64,000 bases of DNA from Flavobacteriaceae bacterium PS02293 (GCA_029960045.1 JASCOV010000001.1:744001-808000); one strand, 5' to 3'. Counted from the stretch's first letter, positions 44,768 to 53,815 are shown. A program made the numbers and translations. The notes: a model not told the origin generated them from the sequence alone.

Positions 44768-46321
44768 ATGAAAAATAAAAAATTTTTATATAAAGGACTT
44801 GCCATCACATTTTTAACAGGCTTAAGTTTTGGTAGTATTGCCTGCAACGACGCATATTTGGATGATGTTCAAAATTTAGGTTCATTCAATACAGATCTTT
44901 ATTTCCAGAACGAGCAGCAGTCTTTCAGTGCATTAGTTTCGGTGTACGATGTTTTGAGAAAATATTCAGGTGGATTTGAAAACTCTGTCACTTTCTTTAA
45001 TGCAGGATCTGATGATTTTTACTCAGGAGGTGGAAACTCCAATGATGGCGCAGGAATCCAAGGCTTAAATAATTATACAATTAATCCTAATACAATGCCA
45101 GGAAGTTATTGGAAAGATTATTATCAAGGGATTGCCCGTGCAAATCTATTAATAGAAAGAGTTCCTGGAGCTAATATGAGCGATGATTTGAAAAAAAGAT
45201 TTGCTGCTGAGGCTACTGTTCTTAGATCTTTATATTATTTTGAATTGGTAAGAATGTTTGGAAATGTTCCATTAATATTGAAATCTATAAAATTCGATGA
45301 TGATTACTGGAATATACCACAGGCAAAACCAAGTGAAGTCTATGCACAGATAGAAAGTGATATCAACGCTGCAATTCCGGATCTTATGATGACTGCAGCG
45401 GGCAATGACAGAGGTAGAATTACACAAGGAACTGCCAGGGCTATTCTAGGTAAAATTTATCTTTATGATAAAAAAATGCCAGAAGCTGTTGCCCAGTTTG
45501 CTGAAGTAAATGGCGTACCTGGAGGAACCAGCCAATATGGATATAAACTTGTAGCAAATTATGCGGATTTATTTAAGGTTGGTCCAGAAAGTGACCCGGG
45601 CAGATATAAATTTTTATCTGAATCCATCTTAGAAGTAATGCATACTAACAAAGGTAATTCTGATTGGGGATTCTGGGGACAAGGAAAAGATGAAGGTAAC
45701 TCTATCAATGTAATGGTGGGACCACGTTCTTATTCATTGAAGGATATACCAAATAATACTGCACCCGATATATATTCGGGATGGGCTTTTAATACCGTAA
45801 CGACTGATTTATATAACTTTATGCAGAGTGATCCGAGACTTAACACTACGGTTTTTAATGCAAAACAATTAGAAACAGAAGGTAAAATTTCTTATAGTCC
45901 AGCTTATGCTGATACGGGTTATTTCTTAAACAAATTTTTGCCAACCAGAGATTTAGTAAGTGAATTACCTGGAGCAGCTGAACTTAATTTCCGTCAAAAC
46001 TATATTGCAATTAGATTAGCTGATACCTACTTGATGGAAGCGGAAGCTTTAGGAGGAAGTGGGGCCAGAGCTCAGGCATTATTAGATGCGGTAAGATCCA
46101 GAGTTGGATTGGCATCGGTTCCTGTTTCTTTACAAGCTATAAAGGATGAGAGAAGAAAAGAATTGGCAGGGGAGGGACATCGTTGGTTTGACCTTGTAAG
46201 ATGGGGAGATGCTCCTGCAAAATTAGGATCAAAAGGATTTGTAGCAGGTAAAAACGAAATTTTGCCAATTCCTTTTAATGAATTACCAAATACAATCATG
46301 AATCAAAATCCTCACTATTAA
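44768..46321 (+). CDS. susD: SusD/RagB-family surface lipoprotein
   Basis: This 517-residue lipoprotein has lipobox SIAC near residue 26. It forms the substrate-binding lid over the SusC barrel. Family features include FNTDLYFQNEQQSFSALVS near the N-terminus, RANLLIERVPGANMSDDLKK and AEATVLRSLYYFELVRMFG (~145-165, the TPR-like helices), RITQGTARAILGKIYLYDKK, and the closing SusD pattern AIRLADTYLMEAEAL, IKDERRKELAGEGHRWFDLV and NEILPIPFNE. It starts 11 bases after susC. Length is usual. Confidence 0.92.
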   Translation: MKNKKFLYKGLAITFLTGLSFGSIACNDAYLDDVQNLGSFNTDLYFQNEQQSFSALVSVYDVLRKYSGGFENSVTFFNAGSDDFYSGGGNSNDGAGIQGLNNYTINPNTMPGSYWKDYYQGIARANLLIERVPGANMSDDLKKRFAAEATVLRSLYYFELVRMFGNVPLILKSIKFDDDYWNIPQAKPSEVYAQIESDINAAIPDLMMTAAGNDRGRITQGTARAILGKIYLYDKKMPEAVAQFAEVNGVPGGTSQYGYKLVANYADLFKVGPESDPGRYKFLSESILEVMHTNKGNSDWGFWGQGKDEGNSINVMVGPRSYSLKDIPNNTAPDIYSGWAFNTVTTDLYNFMQSDPRLNTTVFNAKQLETEGKISYSPAYADTGYFLNKFLPTRDLVSELPGAAELNFRQNYIAIRLADTYLMEAEALGGSGARAQALLDAVRSRVGLASVPVSLQAIKDERRKELAGEGHRWFDLVRWGDAPAKLGSKGFVAGKNEILPIPFNELPNTIMNQNPHY

Positions 46322-46332
46322 TTTTCTATATT

Positions 46333-47214
46333 ATGAAAAAATATTTAAAACTTACTGTCTGTTTGAGTTTATCTGTTTTGGCTTTCTCTTGTATGCCGGA
46401 TACAATAGATGGAGACGGAAATGGATTGACACCAACCAATTCTGATGCTTCTTTTACAGTAACAAAAACGTCTGAAAATCATTATAGGCTGACGTCGTCC
46501 AACAACAACTTTCTTTCTTCCAATTGGGATCTAGGAGATGGTGGAGGCTTCGGAAGAGGAGCAAATGTGTATGATATTTTTCTTCCAGATGAAGGGACTT
46601 ACAATATTCAGCACCAAATCGTTGGTCAGGGAGGAATTGTGGGAGGAACAGCCAGTCAAACTGTAAACGTTGACAAATCTGATCCGGCTGCAGGTAATAT
46701 GATCCAAGGCGGAAAGTTTTTGGATGCTGCAGATGTTGCAAAATGGACATTGACGTTTCCTAATCCAAATGGAAACGATGGTTATGCACTTTGGACTTGG
46801 GGAACAGGCGAGGCTACTTTTAAAGCTACAAAATGGAACAGAAATGTAATGTATCAAGCAATCCAAGTTGTAAAAGGAAGAAAGTATCAGGCTGATGCTA
46901 TTGTGAGTTCAAAAGGAGTTTCTGATTCCTGGTTCGAAATTTATGTTGGATATACAAAACCAATCGCCAATATGGATTATACTGGTGATGGTAATGATAC
47001 CACTTGGCTCAGAGGAATCAACACTTGGGCTGGTAGCGGAACAACTGCTTTTGATGGTAAAATATCCAACAAAGGTTCTGTAAATGCCAATAATCCGAAC
47101 GGTACTTTTACAGCTACGCAGGATGGTACAGTTTATTTTGCCATTAGATCCGGTGGTAATGACATGAAAGAAGGAATTTCTATAAAGAATATAGAATTCC
47201 GCGGAATTAACTAA
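46333..47214 (+). CDS. Surface glycan-binding-type lipoprotein of the glucan locus (PKD-like plus CBM-like)
   Basis: This 293-residue lipoprotein (lipobox AFSC at 17-20) starts 11 bases after susD, the place of SusE/F-like surface glycan-binding proteins. The N-terminal ~100 residues look like a PKD/Ig-type domain (SDASFTVTKTSENHYRLTSS, WDLGDGG, GTYNIQHQIVGQGG). The C-terminal ~165 residues (GGKFLDAADVAKWTLTF, YQAIQVVKGRKYQADAIV, DGTVYFAIRSGG, ISIKNIEFRG) look like a beta-sandwich carbohydrate-binding module. PKD-containing lipoproteins are common in laminarin loci of flavobacteria. Glucan binding is inferred from fold and position. A terminator follows. Confidence 0.7.
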   Translation: MKKYLKLTVCLSLSVLAFSCMPDTIDGDGNGLTPTNSDASFTVTKTSENHYRLTSSNNNFLSSNWDLGDGGGFGRGANVYDIFLPDEGTYNIQHQIVGQGGIVGGTASQTVNVDKSDPAAGNMIQGGKFLDAADVAKWTLTFPNPNGNDGYALWTWGTGEATFKATKWNRNVMYQAIQVVKGRKYQADAIVSSKGVSDSWFEIYVGYTKPIANMDYTGDGNDTTWLRGINTWAGSGTTAFDGKISNKGSVNANNPNGTFTATQDGTVYFAIRSGGNDMKEGISIKNIEFRGIN

Positions 47215-47240
47215 TTTTTTCTTATCATATTTTCTTAGGT

Positions 47241-47274
47241 GAAAGAGGTTCTCAACAACCTCTTTCATTTTTAT
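47241..47274 (+). terminator. Terminator inside the glucan locus
   Basis: GAAAGAGGTT (47241-47250) and AACCTCTTTC form a 10-bp stem followed by ATTTTTATT, 26 bases after the lipoprotein stop. It separates the outer-membrane genes from the glycosidase genes, so the two parts may be expressed at different levels. Confidence 0.8.
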
Positions 47275-47385
47275 TAATATTAACAATAGTATCATCAAAA
47301 TTTATCAAACAGGAAAAGCTGTAATGGAACTCTAATTTCAATACAATTTTTCTCAATCTGAAAATTATTGATGATCATAAATTTT

Positions 47386-48858
47386 ATGAAAATGTTTAAA
47401 AAAACGACAGCATTCCCAAACAAAATGTTTTTTTTCGGATTAACAATTTTCTCGCTTCTGTTCTGTCAAAGCAGTACAGTTGATGAGCAACCTTCAACCA
47501 ATCCACCAACGGATGGAGGGAATAATGGTAATTACGCATCAGCAAGTTTTTGGATCACCAAAGCAGATGAATCGGCAAAACTTCAAAAACAGAATGATAT
47601 TTTTTTCAATAGCGCTGCTAATAATTATCAGACTTTAGATATAGATGCCTCACAGAAATATCAGACAATTGATGGTTTTGGTTATACTTTGACTGGCGGA
47701 AGTGTTCAGGTCATCAACCAATTATCTGCAACAAAAAAAGAAGAATTGTTACAAGATCTTTTTTCGGATAAAGACAATTCTATCGCAGTCAATTATATCA
47801 GATTAAGTATTGGAGCATCGGATCTGAACAGTACTGTTTTTTCTTATGACGATATGCCTGCAGGACAAACGGATTTGTCTCTAGCTAATTTTTCTTTAGC
47901 AAAAGATCAGGCTTTGATAGATATGTTGAAAAAGATTTTGACTATCAATCCGAATATCAAAATTATGGCAGCACCTTGGTCTCCACCAGTTTGGATGAAA
48001 GACAATGGAAGCTCTATCGGTGGCAGCCTTCAACCTCAATATTATAATGTTTATGCACAATATTTTGTGAAATATATTCAGGGAATGAAAGCGCAGGGAA
48101 TTACTATTGATGCGATTACGCCACAAAACGAACCTTTGCATCCGGGAAATAATCCAAGTTTATTGATGACTGCTTCGCAACAGGCAACTTTTATCAAAAA
48201 TAGTCTTGGTCCAGCTTTTAAGGTGGCAAATATTGCAACAAAAATTGTCCTTTACGATCACAATTGCGACAAACCGGAATATCCGATGGAGATCTTGGCA
48301 GATGCTGAAGCAGCGAAGTATGTTGATGGTTCAGCTTTCCACCTTTATGCGGGTAATATTTCTGTTTTAAGTAATGTTCATTTGGCTTATCCTACCAAGA
48401 ATCTTTATTTTACAGAACAGTGGACAGGTTCTACATCGTCTTTTTCTGATGACTTGATGTGGCATTCCAAAAATGTAATCATCGGTTCCATGAGAAACTG
48501 GAGCAAAATAGCTTTGGAATGGAATCTTGCTAATGATCCAGGATTCAATCCACATACAGATGGCGGTTGTACGCAGTGTAAAGGTGCAGTAACCGTTAAT
48601 ACGAGCGAAACTTTCACAAAGAATGTAGCTTATTATATCGTTGCGCACGCCTCGAAATTTGTTCCTCAGAATTCTCAGAGAATTGCATCCACACAACCAG
48701 GAAATTTAAGTTCAGTTGCTTTTACAAGACCTGATGGTAAAACAGCTTTGATTGTTCTGAATGAAGGAAACGCAACAGAGAATTTCAATATCAAAATGAA
48801 TGGAAAATCTGCTGCAACATCTTTACCAGCAAGAGCTGTAGCCACATTTGTTTTTTAA
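47386..48858 (+). CDS. GH30 glycoside hydrolase (beta-glucanase/glucosidase type)
   Basis: This ~490-residue secreted enzyme begins with a hydrophobic signal (NKMFFFGLTIFSLLFC, a possible lipobox). The start at 47386 (MKMFKK) is preferred; in-frame TTG 47368 and ATG 47371 also exist. GH30 marks are YQTIDGFGYTLTGGSVQVIN near the barrel start, IMAAPWSPPVWMKDNGSSIG, the acid/base Glu in ITPQNEPLHPG (~249) and nucleophile Glu in YFTEQWTGS (~344), then a C-terminal beta-domain (GKTALIVLNEGNATENFNIK). GH30 members cut beta-1,6-glucan, glucosylceramide or xylan. With GH16 beside it, beta-1,6 links of laminarin or fungal glucan are the best guess. Confidence 0.85.
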   Translation: MKMFKKTTAFPNKMFFFGLTIFSLLFCQSSTVDEQPSTNPPTDGGNNGNYASASFWITKADESAKLQKQNDIFFNSAANNYQTLDIDASQKYQTIDGFGYTLTGGSVQVINQLSATKKEELLQDLFSDKDNSIAVNYIRLSIGASDLNSTVFSYDDMPAGQTDLSLANFSLAKDQALIDMLKKILTINPNIKIMAAPWSPPVWMKDNGSSIGGSLQPQYYNVYAQYFVKYIQGMKAQGITIDAITPQNEPLHPGNNPSLLMTASQQATFIKNSLGPAFKVANIATKIVLYDHNCDKPEYPMEILADAEAAKYVDGSAFHLYAGNISVLSNVHLAYPTKNLYFTEQWTGSTSSFSDDLMWHSKNVIIGSMRNWSKIALEWNLANDPGFNPHTDGGCTQCKGAVTVNTSETFTKNVAYYIVAHASKFVPQNSQRIASTQPGNLSSVAFTRPDGKTALIVLNEGNATENFNIKMNGKSAATSLPARAVATFVF

Positions 48859-48891
48859 TACTTGATTTAAATTAACTCTTAAACTTAGTTT

Positions 48892-49692
48892 ATGAAGCTA
48901 GACAAAATCAAAATATTATCTGCTTTTTCATTGATTTCATTAATGAGTATTTCTTGTATTAATCAAAAAAATACGGATAAAGGAAAGCTCGTTTTTCAGG
49001 ATGAATTCAATAATAAAGGTTTACCGGATTCATCAAAATGGGAATTTGAAGTTGGTGGGGATGGTTTCGGAAATAATGAACTTCAGTTTTACACGAAAGA
49101 CAGAACCGAAAATGCAAGAGTAGAAGATGGGAATCTCATCATCGAAGCAAAGAAAGAAAAATGGGAGAAAAATAATTACACATCAGCAAAACTGATTACC
49201 AAGAATACTTTTCCCTTTCAATACGGAACTGTTGAGGTCCGAGCAAAATTACCAAAAGGAAAAGGAACGTGGCCTGCCATCTGGATGCTAAGTCAAAATC
49301 TGAAAGAATGGCCGGACGATGGCGAAATAGACATTATGGAACATGTCGGCTACAACGAAGGTTTTGTACACGGATCGGTTCACACCAAAAAGTACAATCA
49401 TATCATCAATACTCAGAAAACCGATACAATCATTATTAAAGATGCGACTGAAAATTTCCACATCTACAGAGCAGATTGGACACCAGAGAAAATCGAAATG
49501 TTTGTAGATGATAAAAAATATTTCACTTACATCAAAACTGAAAAAGAATATGAAGCTTGGCCATTTGATCAGCCTTTTTATCTAATTCTAAATCAAGCAG
49601 TAGGAGGGAACTGGGGCGGAAAAGAAGGTGTGGATGAAAAAATATATCCACAAAAATTTCTGATAGATTATGTCAGAATTTATAAGAAATAA
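48892..49692 (+). CDS. GH16 beta-glucanase lipoprotein (laminarinase type)
   Basis: This 266-residue lipoprotein (lipobox SISC at 19-22) has a single GH16 domain with little else. FQDEFNNKGLPDSSKWEFEV opens the jelly roll, GTVEVRAKLPKGKGTWPAIWM precedes the catalytic motif GEIDIMEHVG, with nucleophile E145, D147 and acid/base E150. The one-residue insertion form (ExDxxE) is typical of laminarinase and lichenase branches. QPFYLILNQAVGGNWGG and YVRIYKK close the fold. It should cut beta-1,3-glucan at the cell surface and lies 33 bases after the first GH30 gene. Confidence 0.9.
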   Translation: MKLDKIKILSAFSLISLMSISCINQKNTDKGKLVFQDEFNNKGLPDSSKWEFEVGGDGFGNNELQFYTKDRTENARVEDGNLIIEAKKEKWEKNNYTSAKLITKNTFPFQYGTVEVRAKLPKGKGTWPAIWMLSQNLKEWPDDGEIDIMEHVGYNEGFVHGSVHTKKYNHIINTQKTDTIIIKDATENFHIYRADWTPEKIEMFVDDKKYFTYIKTEKEYEAWPFDQPFYLILNQAVGGNWGGKEGVDEKIYPQKFLIDYVRIYKK

Positions 49693-49737
49693 CTAATAAA
49701 TCGATATCAATTTGTTGATGTCAAATTTTAAATAAAA

Positions 49738-51177
49738 ATGAAAAAGACAATTGTTTTATTTGCTGCTTTATCACTTTCAGCAAATATGAATGCGCAGAAT
49801 TACTGGAAAAAAGGAATGAAGCAAGGGAAAGTGATCATTACTTCACAAAAAAATAACGAAAAATTTGCTCAAAAAGCGAATGCAGTTTTTACAGATTTTC
49901 CTCAACCAAAAGAGACAGACGTCTGTGTTTTTGTAGATCCGGATTTTAAATATCAAAAACTGATCGGCATTGGTGGTGCAATCACAGATGCTTCTGCTGA
50001 GGTTTTTGCTAAAATTCCTAAAGAAAAACAGAAAGAATTTATCGAGGCTTATTACGGAAAATCGGGGATAGGGTATAATGTTGTAAGGACAAATATGAAC
50101 TCCTGTGATTTCTCAAGCGATTCTTATACTTATGTAAAAGACAACGATGAATCTCTAAATTCTTTTGATGTAAAGCACGATGAACAGCACAAAATTCCAT
50201 TAATTAAATTAGCTCAGAAAGCAATTGACCCGAAAGATTTCAGATTCTATTTCAGTCCGTGGAGTCCGCCGGCTTGGATGAAAACCAATAATAATATGCT
50301 GAAAGGCGGAAAATTATTAGACAAATACTATCAGGTTTGGGCAAATTATTATGTTAAATTCATTCAGGAATATGAAAAACGAAATATTCCGGTTTGGGGT
50401 CTTACAATTCAAAATGAGCCAATGGCTGTTCAGACTTGGGAATCTTGTCTTTACACAGCGGATGAAGAAGCTAAATTCCTTAAAGAAAATCTCGGTCCAA
50501 CATTATGGAAAAATAATTATAAAGACAAAAAAGTAATTATCTGGGATCATAACAGAGATTTGATGTATCAACGTGCTACGACGACTTTGCAAGATCCGGA
50601 AACATCCATGTATGCGTCTGGAATTGGTTACCATTGGTACGAAACATGGAATAACAAATCTCAACTCTTTGATAATCTGGCAGAAACACATAGAGCTTTT
50701 CCAGACAAATTCCTGATTTTTACAGAAGGTTGTAAAGAACAGTTTGATTTTTCTAAAATTTATGATGTAAGTCTTGGAGAATTATACGGCCGAAATATGA
50801 TCAACGATTTCAATAAAGGAACTTCTGCGTGGACAGATTGGAATATTCTTTTGGACGAAAAAGGCGGACCAAATCACGTGGGGAATTTTTGTTTTGCACC
50901 AATCATTTATGACACGAAAACAAAAGAACTACATTACACTTATGAATATTATTACATCGGTCACATTTCCAAATATGTAAAACCTAATGCACAACGCGTC
51001 GGCACATCGACTAACAAAGATTTTTTGCTATCAACAAGTTTTCTAAACGAGAGTGGGGAACTGGTAGTGGTTGTGATGAATGAGGGAAATGCGGATACAG
51101 ATTTCAATCTTTGGATTGAAGGAAAATCTTCAAAACTCTCTGCGCCAGCACATTCTATTCAGACTATAATTTTATAG
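49738..51177 (+). CDS. GH30 glycoside hydrolase, second of the locus
   Basis: This 479-residue exported enzyme has a cleavable signal (SLSANMNA-Q, ~20), so it is soluble, unlike the first GH30. It has KYQKLIGIGGAITDASAEVF near the start, FYFSPWSPPAWMKTNNNML, acid/base E227 in TIQNEPMAVQTWESC and nucleophile E330 in FLIFTEGC, then a C-terminal beta-domain (SGELVVVVMNEGNADTDFNL) ending TII-L. The WESC context resembles glucosylceramidase-like GH30_1, which includes bacterial beta-1,6-glucosidase-like enzymes. It is only loosely like the first GH30, so they probably split the work between long and short glucans. A strong terminator follows. Confidence 0.85.
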   Translation: MKKTIVLFAALSLSANMNAQNYWKKGMKQGKVIITSQKNNEKFAQKANAVFTDFPQPKETDVCVFVDPDFKYQKLIGIGGAITDASAEVFAKIPKEKQKEFIEAYYGKSGIGYNVVRTNMNSCDFSSDSYTYVKDNDESLNSFDVKHDEQHKIPLIKLAQKAIDPKDFRFYFSPWSPPAWMKTNNNMLKGGKLLDKYYQVWANYYVKFIQEYEKRNIPVWGLTIQNEPMAVQTWESCLYTADEEAKFLKENLGPTLWKNNYKDKKVIIWDHNRDLMYQRATTTLQDPETSMYASGIGYHWYETWNNKSQLFDNLAETHRAFPDKFLIFTEGCKEQFDFSKIYDVSLGELYGRNMINDFNKGTSAWTDWNILLDEKGGPNHVGNFCFAPIIYDTKTKELHYTYEYYYIGHISKYVKPNAQRVGTSTNKDFLLSTSFLNESGELVVVVMNEGNADTDFNLWIEGKSSKLSAPAHSIQTIIL

Positions 51178-51197
51178 TTATATATTATTTTCAAAGG

Positions 51198-51233
51198 AAC
51201 AGCAGCTAAATTTTTAGCTGCTGTTTTATTTTA
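51198..51233 (+). terminator. Terminator after the glucan locus
   Basis: AACAGCAGCTAAA (51198-51210) and TTTAGCTGCTGTT form a perfect 13-bp stem with a 2-base loop, followed by TTATTTTAT. It closes the glycosidase unit and probably also insulates the convergent lipoprotein gene. Confidence 0.88.
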
Positions 51234-51252
51234 TGATTTTGAGATTTGAAGC

Positions 51253-51771
51253 TTATTTTAATTTTCCTGCAATCATTTTACAATCTGCCGGAGTTAATCT
51301 TTGTCCTTTGGAATAGTTGATTGCTTTTGCAGAAGAATAAACCAATTTTGATGCACTAGGATCAGAATATTCGCCAATGCCTTCCAGCAAAACGCCGCTG
51401 TCCTGTAGAAAATAAATTTCTCTTTCACTTATAGAGCCTTCAGAAGCAAACTTATAATTGACTTTCAAAGTGTCGCCAGAGATTTTTCCTGTAATATCGC
51501 CTGAATTAGAATCTTTCTCAAAGTTTTTATATTTCAGTTTACCGGAAACATTTCCGTTTGTAATCTTATAAGACAGAAACATAGAATCTTTTGCCAATAC
51601 ATTCATATAGCAAAATTCAACATTTTCTTTTTCTGAAATTTGATTAGGATCTTCGGAAACGGCTAATGTGTCAGGTTTTCTGTTTTCAACATTCATTTGT
51701 TTGCCATCATTTTTTTCACACGAACAGATCATCAGTAAAGTTCCGGATAGAATTAAAAAAGTCTTTTTCAT
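51253..51771 (-). CDS. Small lipoprotein, 172 residues
   Basis: The protein has a lipobox (ICSC at 15-18) and a charged linker (EKNDGKQMNVENRKPD). The mature domain begins NVEFCYMNVLAKDSMFLSYK and contains a strand-turn pattern NGNVSGKLKYKNFEKDSNSG DITGKI, a style common in small Bacteroidota lipoproteins that carry repeated short beta strands. No family name or enzyme motif can be assigned. It is monocistronic, convergent with the glucan locus, and its upstream spacer (51772-51963) is AT-rich with no other gene seen. Confidence 0.6.
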   Translation of the reverse strand: MKKTFLILSGTLLMICSCEKNDGKQMNVENRKPDTLAVSEDPNQISEKENVEFCYMNVLAKDSMFLSYKITNGNVSGKLKYKNFEKDSNSGDITGKISGDTLKVNYKFASEGSISEREIYFLQDSGVLLEGIGEYSDPSASKLVYSSAKAINYSKGQRLTPADCKMIAGKLK

Positions 51772-51963
51772 AATTATTTAGATTGATATAAAGTTAGCTT
51801 AGAAAATATTGTACCAGACTGATTTATAATAGAATATGACAAATGTAAACAGCTTTATTTATAATTTCTAAAAAGTCCTATAATTTATATTATGTTAAAT
51901 AGAGTATGTAACGAAAAATGAATCAGTACTTTAAAAATTCATAAAAATGACAAAAGAAATAAT

Positions 51964-53067
51964 TTACTCAATACTGAAATCCACCAAAGAATCAAGTTTA
52001 GGAAACTTCTTTATAGAAACGAATTTTTTATCTGTACAATCAATTTCTTTCCAACCTTTTTTATGGTTTAGATCGCCAACTTCAACAACGTATGGTTGAT
52101 AAGTCAGATTTTTATTATCATCAAGAATTTCTCTGTATTGTACAGCAATATCCATAATACATTCAAATTCTGTGTTGAGTTTTACATTTCTATAAATAAG
52201 GTCAAAATGCGTTTCTTTATTCTGAGGAATATCAAAATAAGTTTCATAACTCAAAGTATCGCCTTTAAGGACTGAGATTGCCTTCAAAGCAAAATATAAA
52301 GCGTGTGTGTAATATTCTCTGGTTTTTTTTCTGTCAAGATCATTTTCATAAAAACCACCTTCAAATAAAATGGCCGGAATTCCGGATTTCATAAAATTGT
52401 CGCCGCTGGATGTTGGATAAAATTCGTCTGTATACTTCGCAATTCTGTTAGGCAAAATATGTTTCATCTGCATATAAATTGCTGCAATTACGGCCATACT
52501 TTTTTTCCTGTTTTCAGTCAGATCTCTTTCAACATTTTCCGAAGGCGACAAAAATGATAAAGTCGCTGGATGAATTCCATCTGTTGTAAAGATTGTTCTT
52601 TGATCGTGTAGATTTAGCAAATAGCTGTAATTTCCATTTAACACAATAGATTTCAAAACTCTTACTTCATTACTGGAATTTCGGATAAAATCTCTGTTGA
52701 TATCTATATCATAAGCATTTCTTCTTGTCCAGACTTCAGAACCATCAGGATTCAGCATAAAGATAAAATCCAATTGAATTAATCCTAACAGTTTTTCATT
52801 TAGTTCAGGGTGTTTTTCAAATATCGAAAGCAAATCCAACATTGCCAATGTAGCTGTCGATTCATTTCCATGCATCTGCGACCAGGCAGCAACTTTGATA
52901 TTTCCATTTCCTAAGGTCAACATATAAATAGGTTTCCCCAAACTCGATTTTCCGATCTCTTTTATGAGATTGCCGTATTTGTCCTGTAAGTAAGAAAATA
53001 ATTTTTCAGGGGAAATATAGCGATTAGGGAAATCAGCATTCTGAGAGTAAGGAAAACTATTAGTCAT
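51964..53067 (-). CDS. M14-family zinc carboxypeptidase, cytoplasmic type
   Basis: This 367-residue enzyme starts at ATG 53067. An in-frame GTG at 53091 overlaps the -7 promoter element and is rejected. Zinc ligands are H66 and E69 in SQMHGNESTA and H154 in LLNLHDQRT; the catalytic Glu is probably E236 in AILFEGGFY. The substrate-binding arginine may be in NRDFIRNS. A C-terminal ~90-residue extension (LIYRNVKLNTEFECIMDIAV, VVEVGDLNHKKGW) resembles the beta-domain of M14 proteins in Bacteroidota. No signal peptide is present, so it acts in the cytoplasm. Its promoter region faces the XRE regulator gene across a long spacer. Confidence 0.85.
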   Translation of the reverse strand: MTNSFPYSQNADFPNRYISPEKLFSYLQDKYGNLIKEIGKSSLGKPIYMLTLGNGNIKVAAWSQMHGNESTATLAMLDLLSIFEKHPELNEKLLGLIQLDFIFMLNPDGSEVWTRRNAYDIDINRDFIRNSSNEVRVLKSIVLNGNYSYLLNLHDQRTIFTTDGIHPATLSFLSPSENVERDLTENRKKSMAVIAAIYMQMKHILPNRIAKYTDEFYPTSSGDNFMKSGIPAILFEGGFYENDLDRKKTREYYTHALYFALKAISVLKGDTLSYETYFDIPQNKETHFDLIYRNVKLNTEFECIMDIAVQYREILDDNKNLTYQPYVVEVGDLNHKKGWKEIDCTDKKFVSIKKFPKLDSLVDFSIE

Positions 53068-53122
53068 TTTTTCTTTGGTTTGATTTGTCACAAAATTAAC
53101 ATTTAATCTGAATTAAGCCTTG

Positions 53123-53134
53123 TTACATTTGTAA
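53123..53134. promoter_or_regulatory. TTACATTTGTAA palindrome near the M14 promoter
   Basis: The perfect 12-base palindrome TTACATTTGTAA lies 25 bases upstream of the M14 -7 element and is identical to the one over the XRE gene start. A one-mismatch copy (TTACAAATGTAT) lies at 53347-53358. These may be outlying sites for the XRE regulator. Confidence 0.4.
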
Positions 53135-53649
53135 AATATTTAAACAATTCCAAATGTCACTTTGTCTGTTGATTTTTTTGTGGAATACATTATTATCATT
53201 TTAAATTATTAAATAACTATATATCAGTATTTTATATATTTTAATTAAAGTTTTGTTTTACATTTACTTTAATACGATTTTTTGAACATTCATTTCATTT
53301 GTTCATCAATATGTTAAACATAACTTTAGGACTAAATAATGAGTATTTACAAATGTATAATGTGTAATCTTCGGGTATTTACACTGGACAATATTATCTG
53401 TCACATTTTTTCAGATTGTTTGCCAATGCCCTACTCTATTGAGTTTACGGATGTATAATTTTGATTTCTAATAATTGCAAGCCTTTCATTTTAAATAGAT
53501 AAGAAAAATAGTGTTCAATACTAAACCTATTAAATAACCATATATTAGACTCAGAATAACTTTTGACTAAATTGACACATGATACATTATTCCCCAAAGA
53601 AAGCTTTTACTAGAATCATATTCGGGTGAATTAGGTCTGGAAAATTAAT

Positions 53650-53675
53650 TGTGGATTAATATCTACTTATCCACA
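53650..53675. promoter_or_regulatory. Inverted pair of DnaA-box-like sites
   Basis: TTATCCACA (53667-53675) is a perfect match to the strict DnaA-box consensus TTATNCACA. TGTGGATTA (53650-53658) is an inverted box with one mismatch. Both sit in an AT-rich spacer. A single pair is not enough to call an origin, and gene directions around it do not suit one. Confidence 0.35.
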
Positions 53676-53748
53676 ATTTCTTATCAATTCTTGAAATTTT
53701 AAATGGAAGAGATTGAATATTAAGGGAATAATAGCTGGTAATGGAATG

Positions 53749-53815
53749 TTACAAAAGTAAACGACAATAATTACAAATGTAATTAATTTTAATTTTACTT
53801 TCATTACATTTGTAA
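53749..53815. promoter_or_regulatory. Three helically phased 12-base operators at the XRE gene promoter
   Basis: TTACAAAAGTAA (53749-53760), TTACAAATGTAA (53771-53782) and TTACATTTGTAA (53804-53815) have starts 22 and 33 bases apart, that is two and three helical turns. The last contains the -7 element TACATTTG (53805-53812) and ends one base before the ATG, so a bound repressor would block transcription of its own gene. Confidence 0.55.

Noticed and set aside
53068..53091. GTG 53091 as start of the M14 carboxypeptidase
   Set aside because: It abuts the -7 element TAATTTTG (53098-53091) so that the codon would not be transcribed; ATG 53067 is 24 bases on and sufficient.
53300..53325. A dif-like XerD half-site (ATATGTTAAAC)
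   Set aside because: Only one arm resembles the dif consensus and no XerC arm is found at 6-base spacing.
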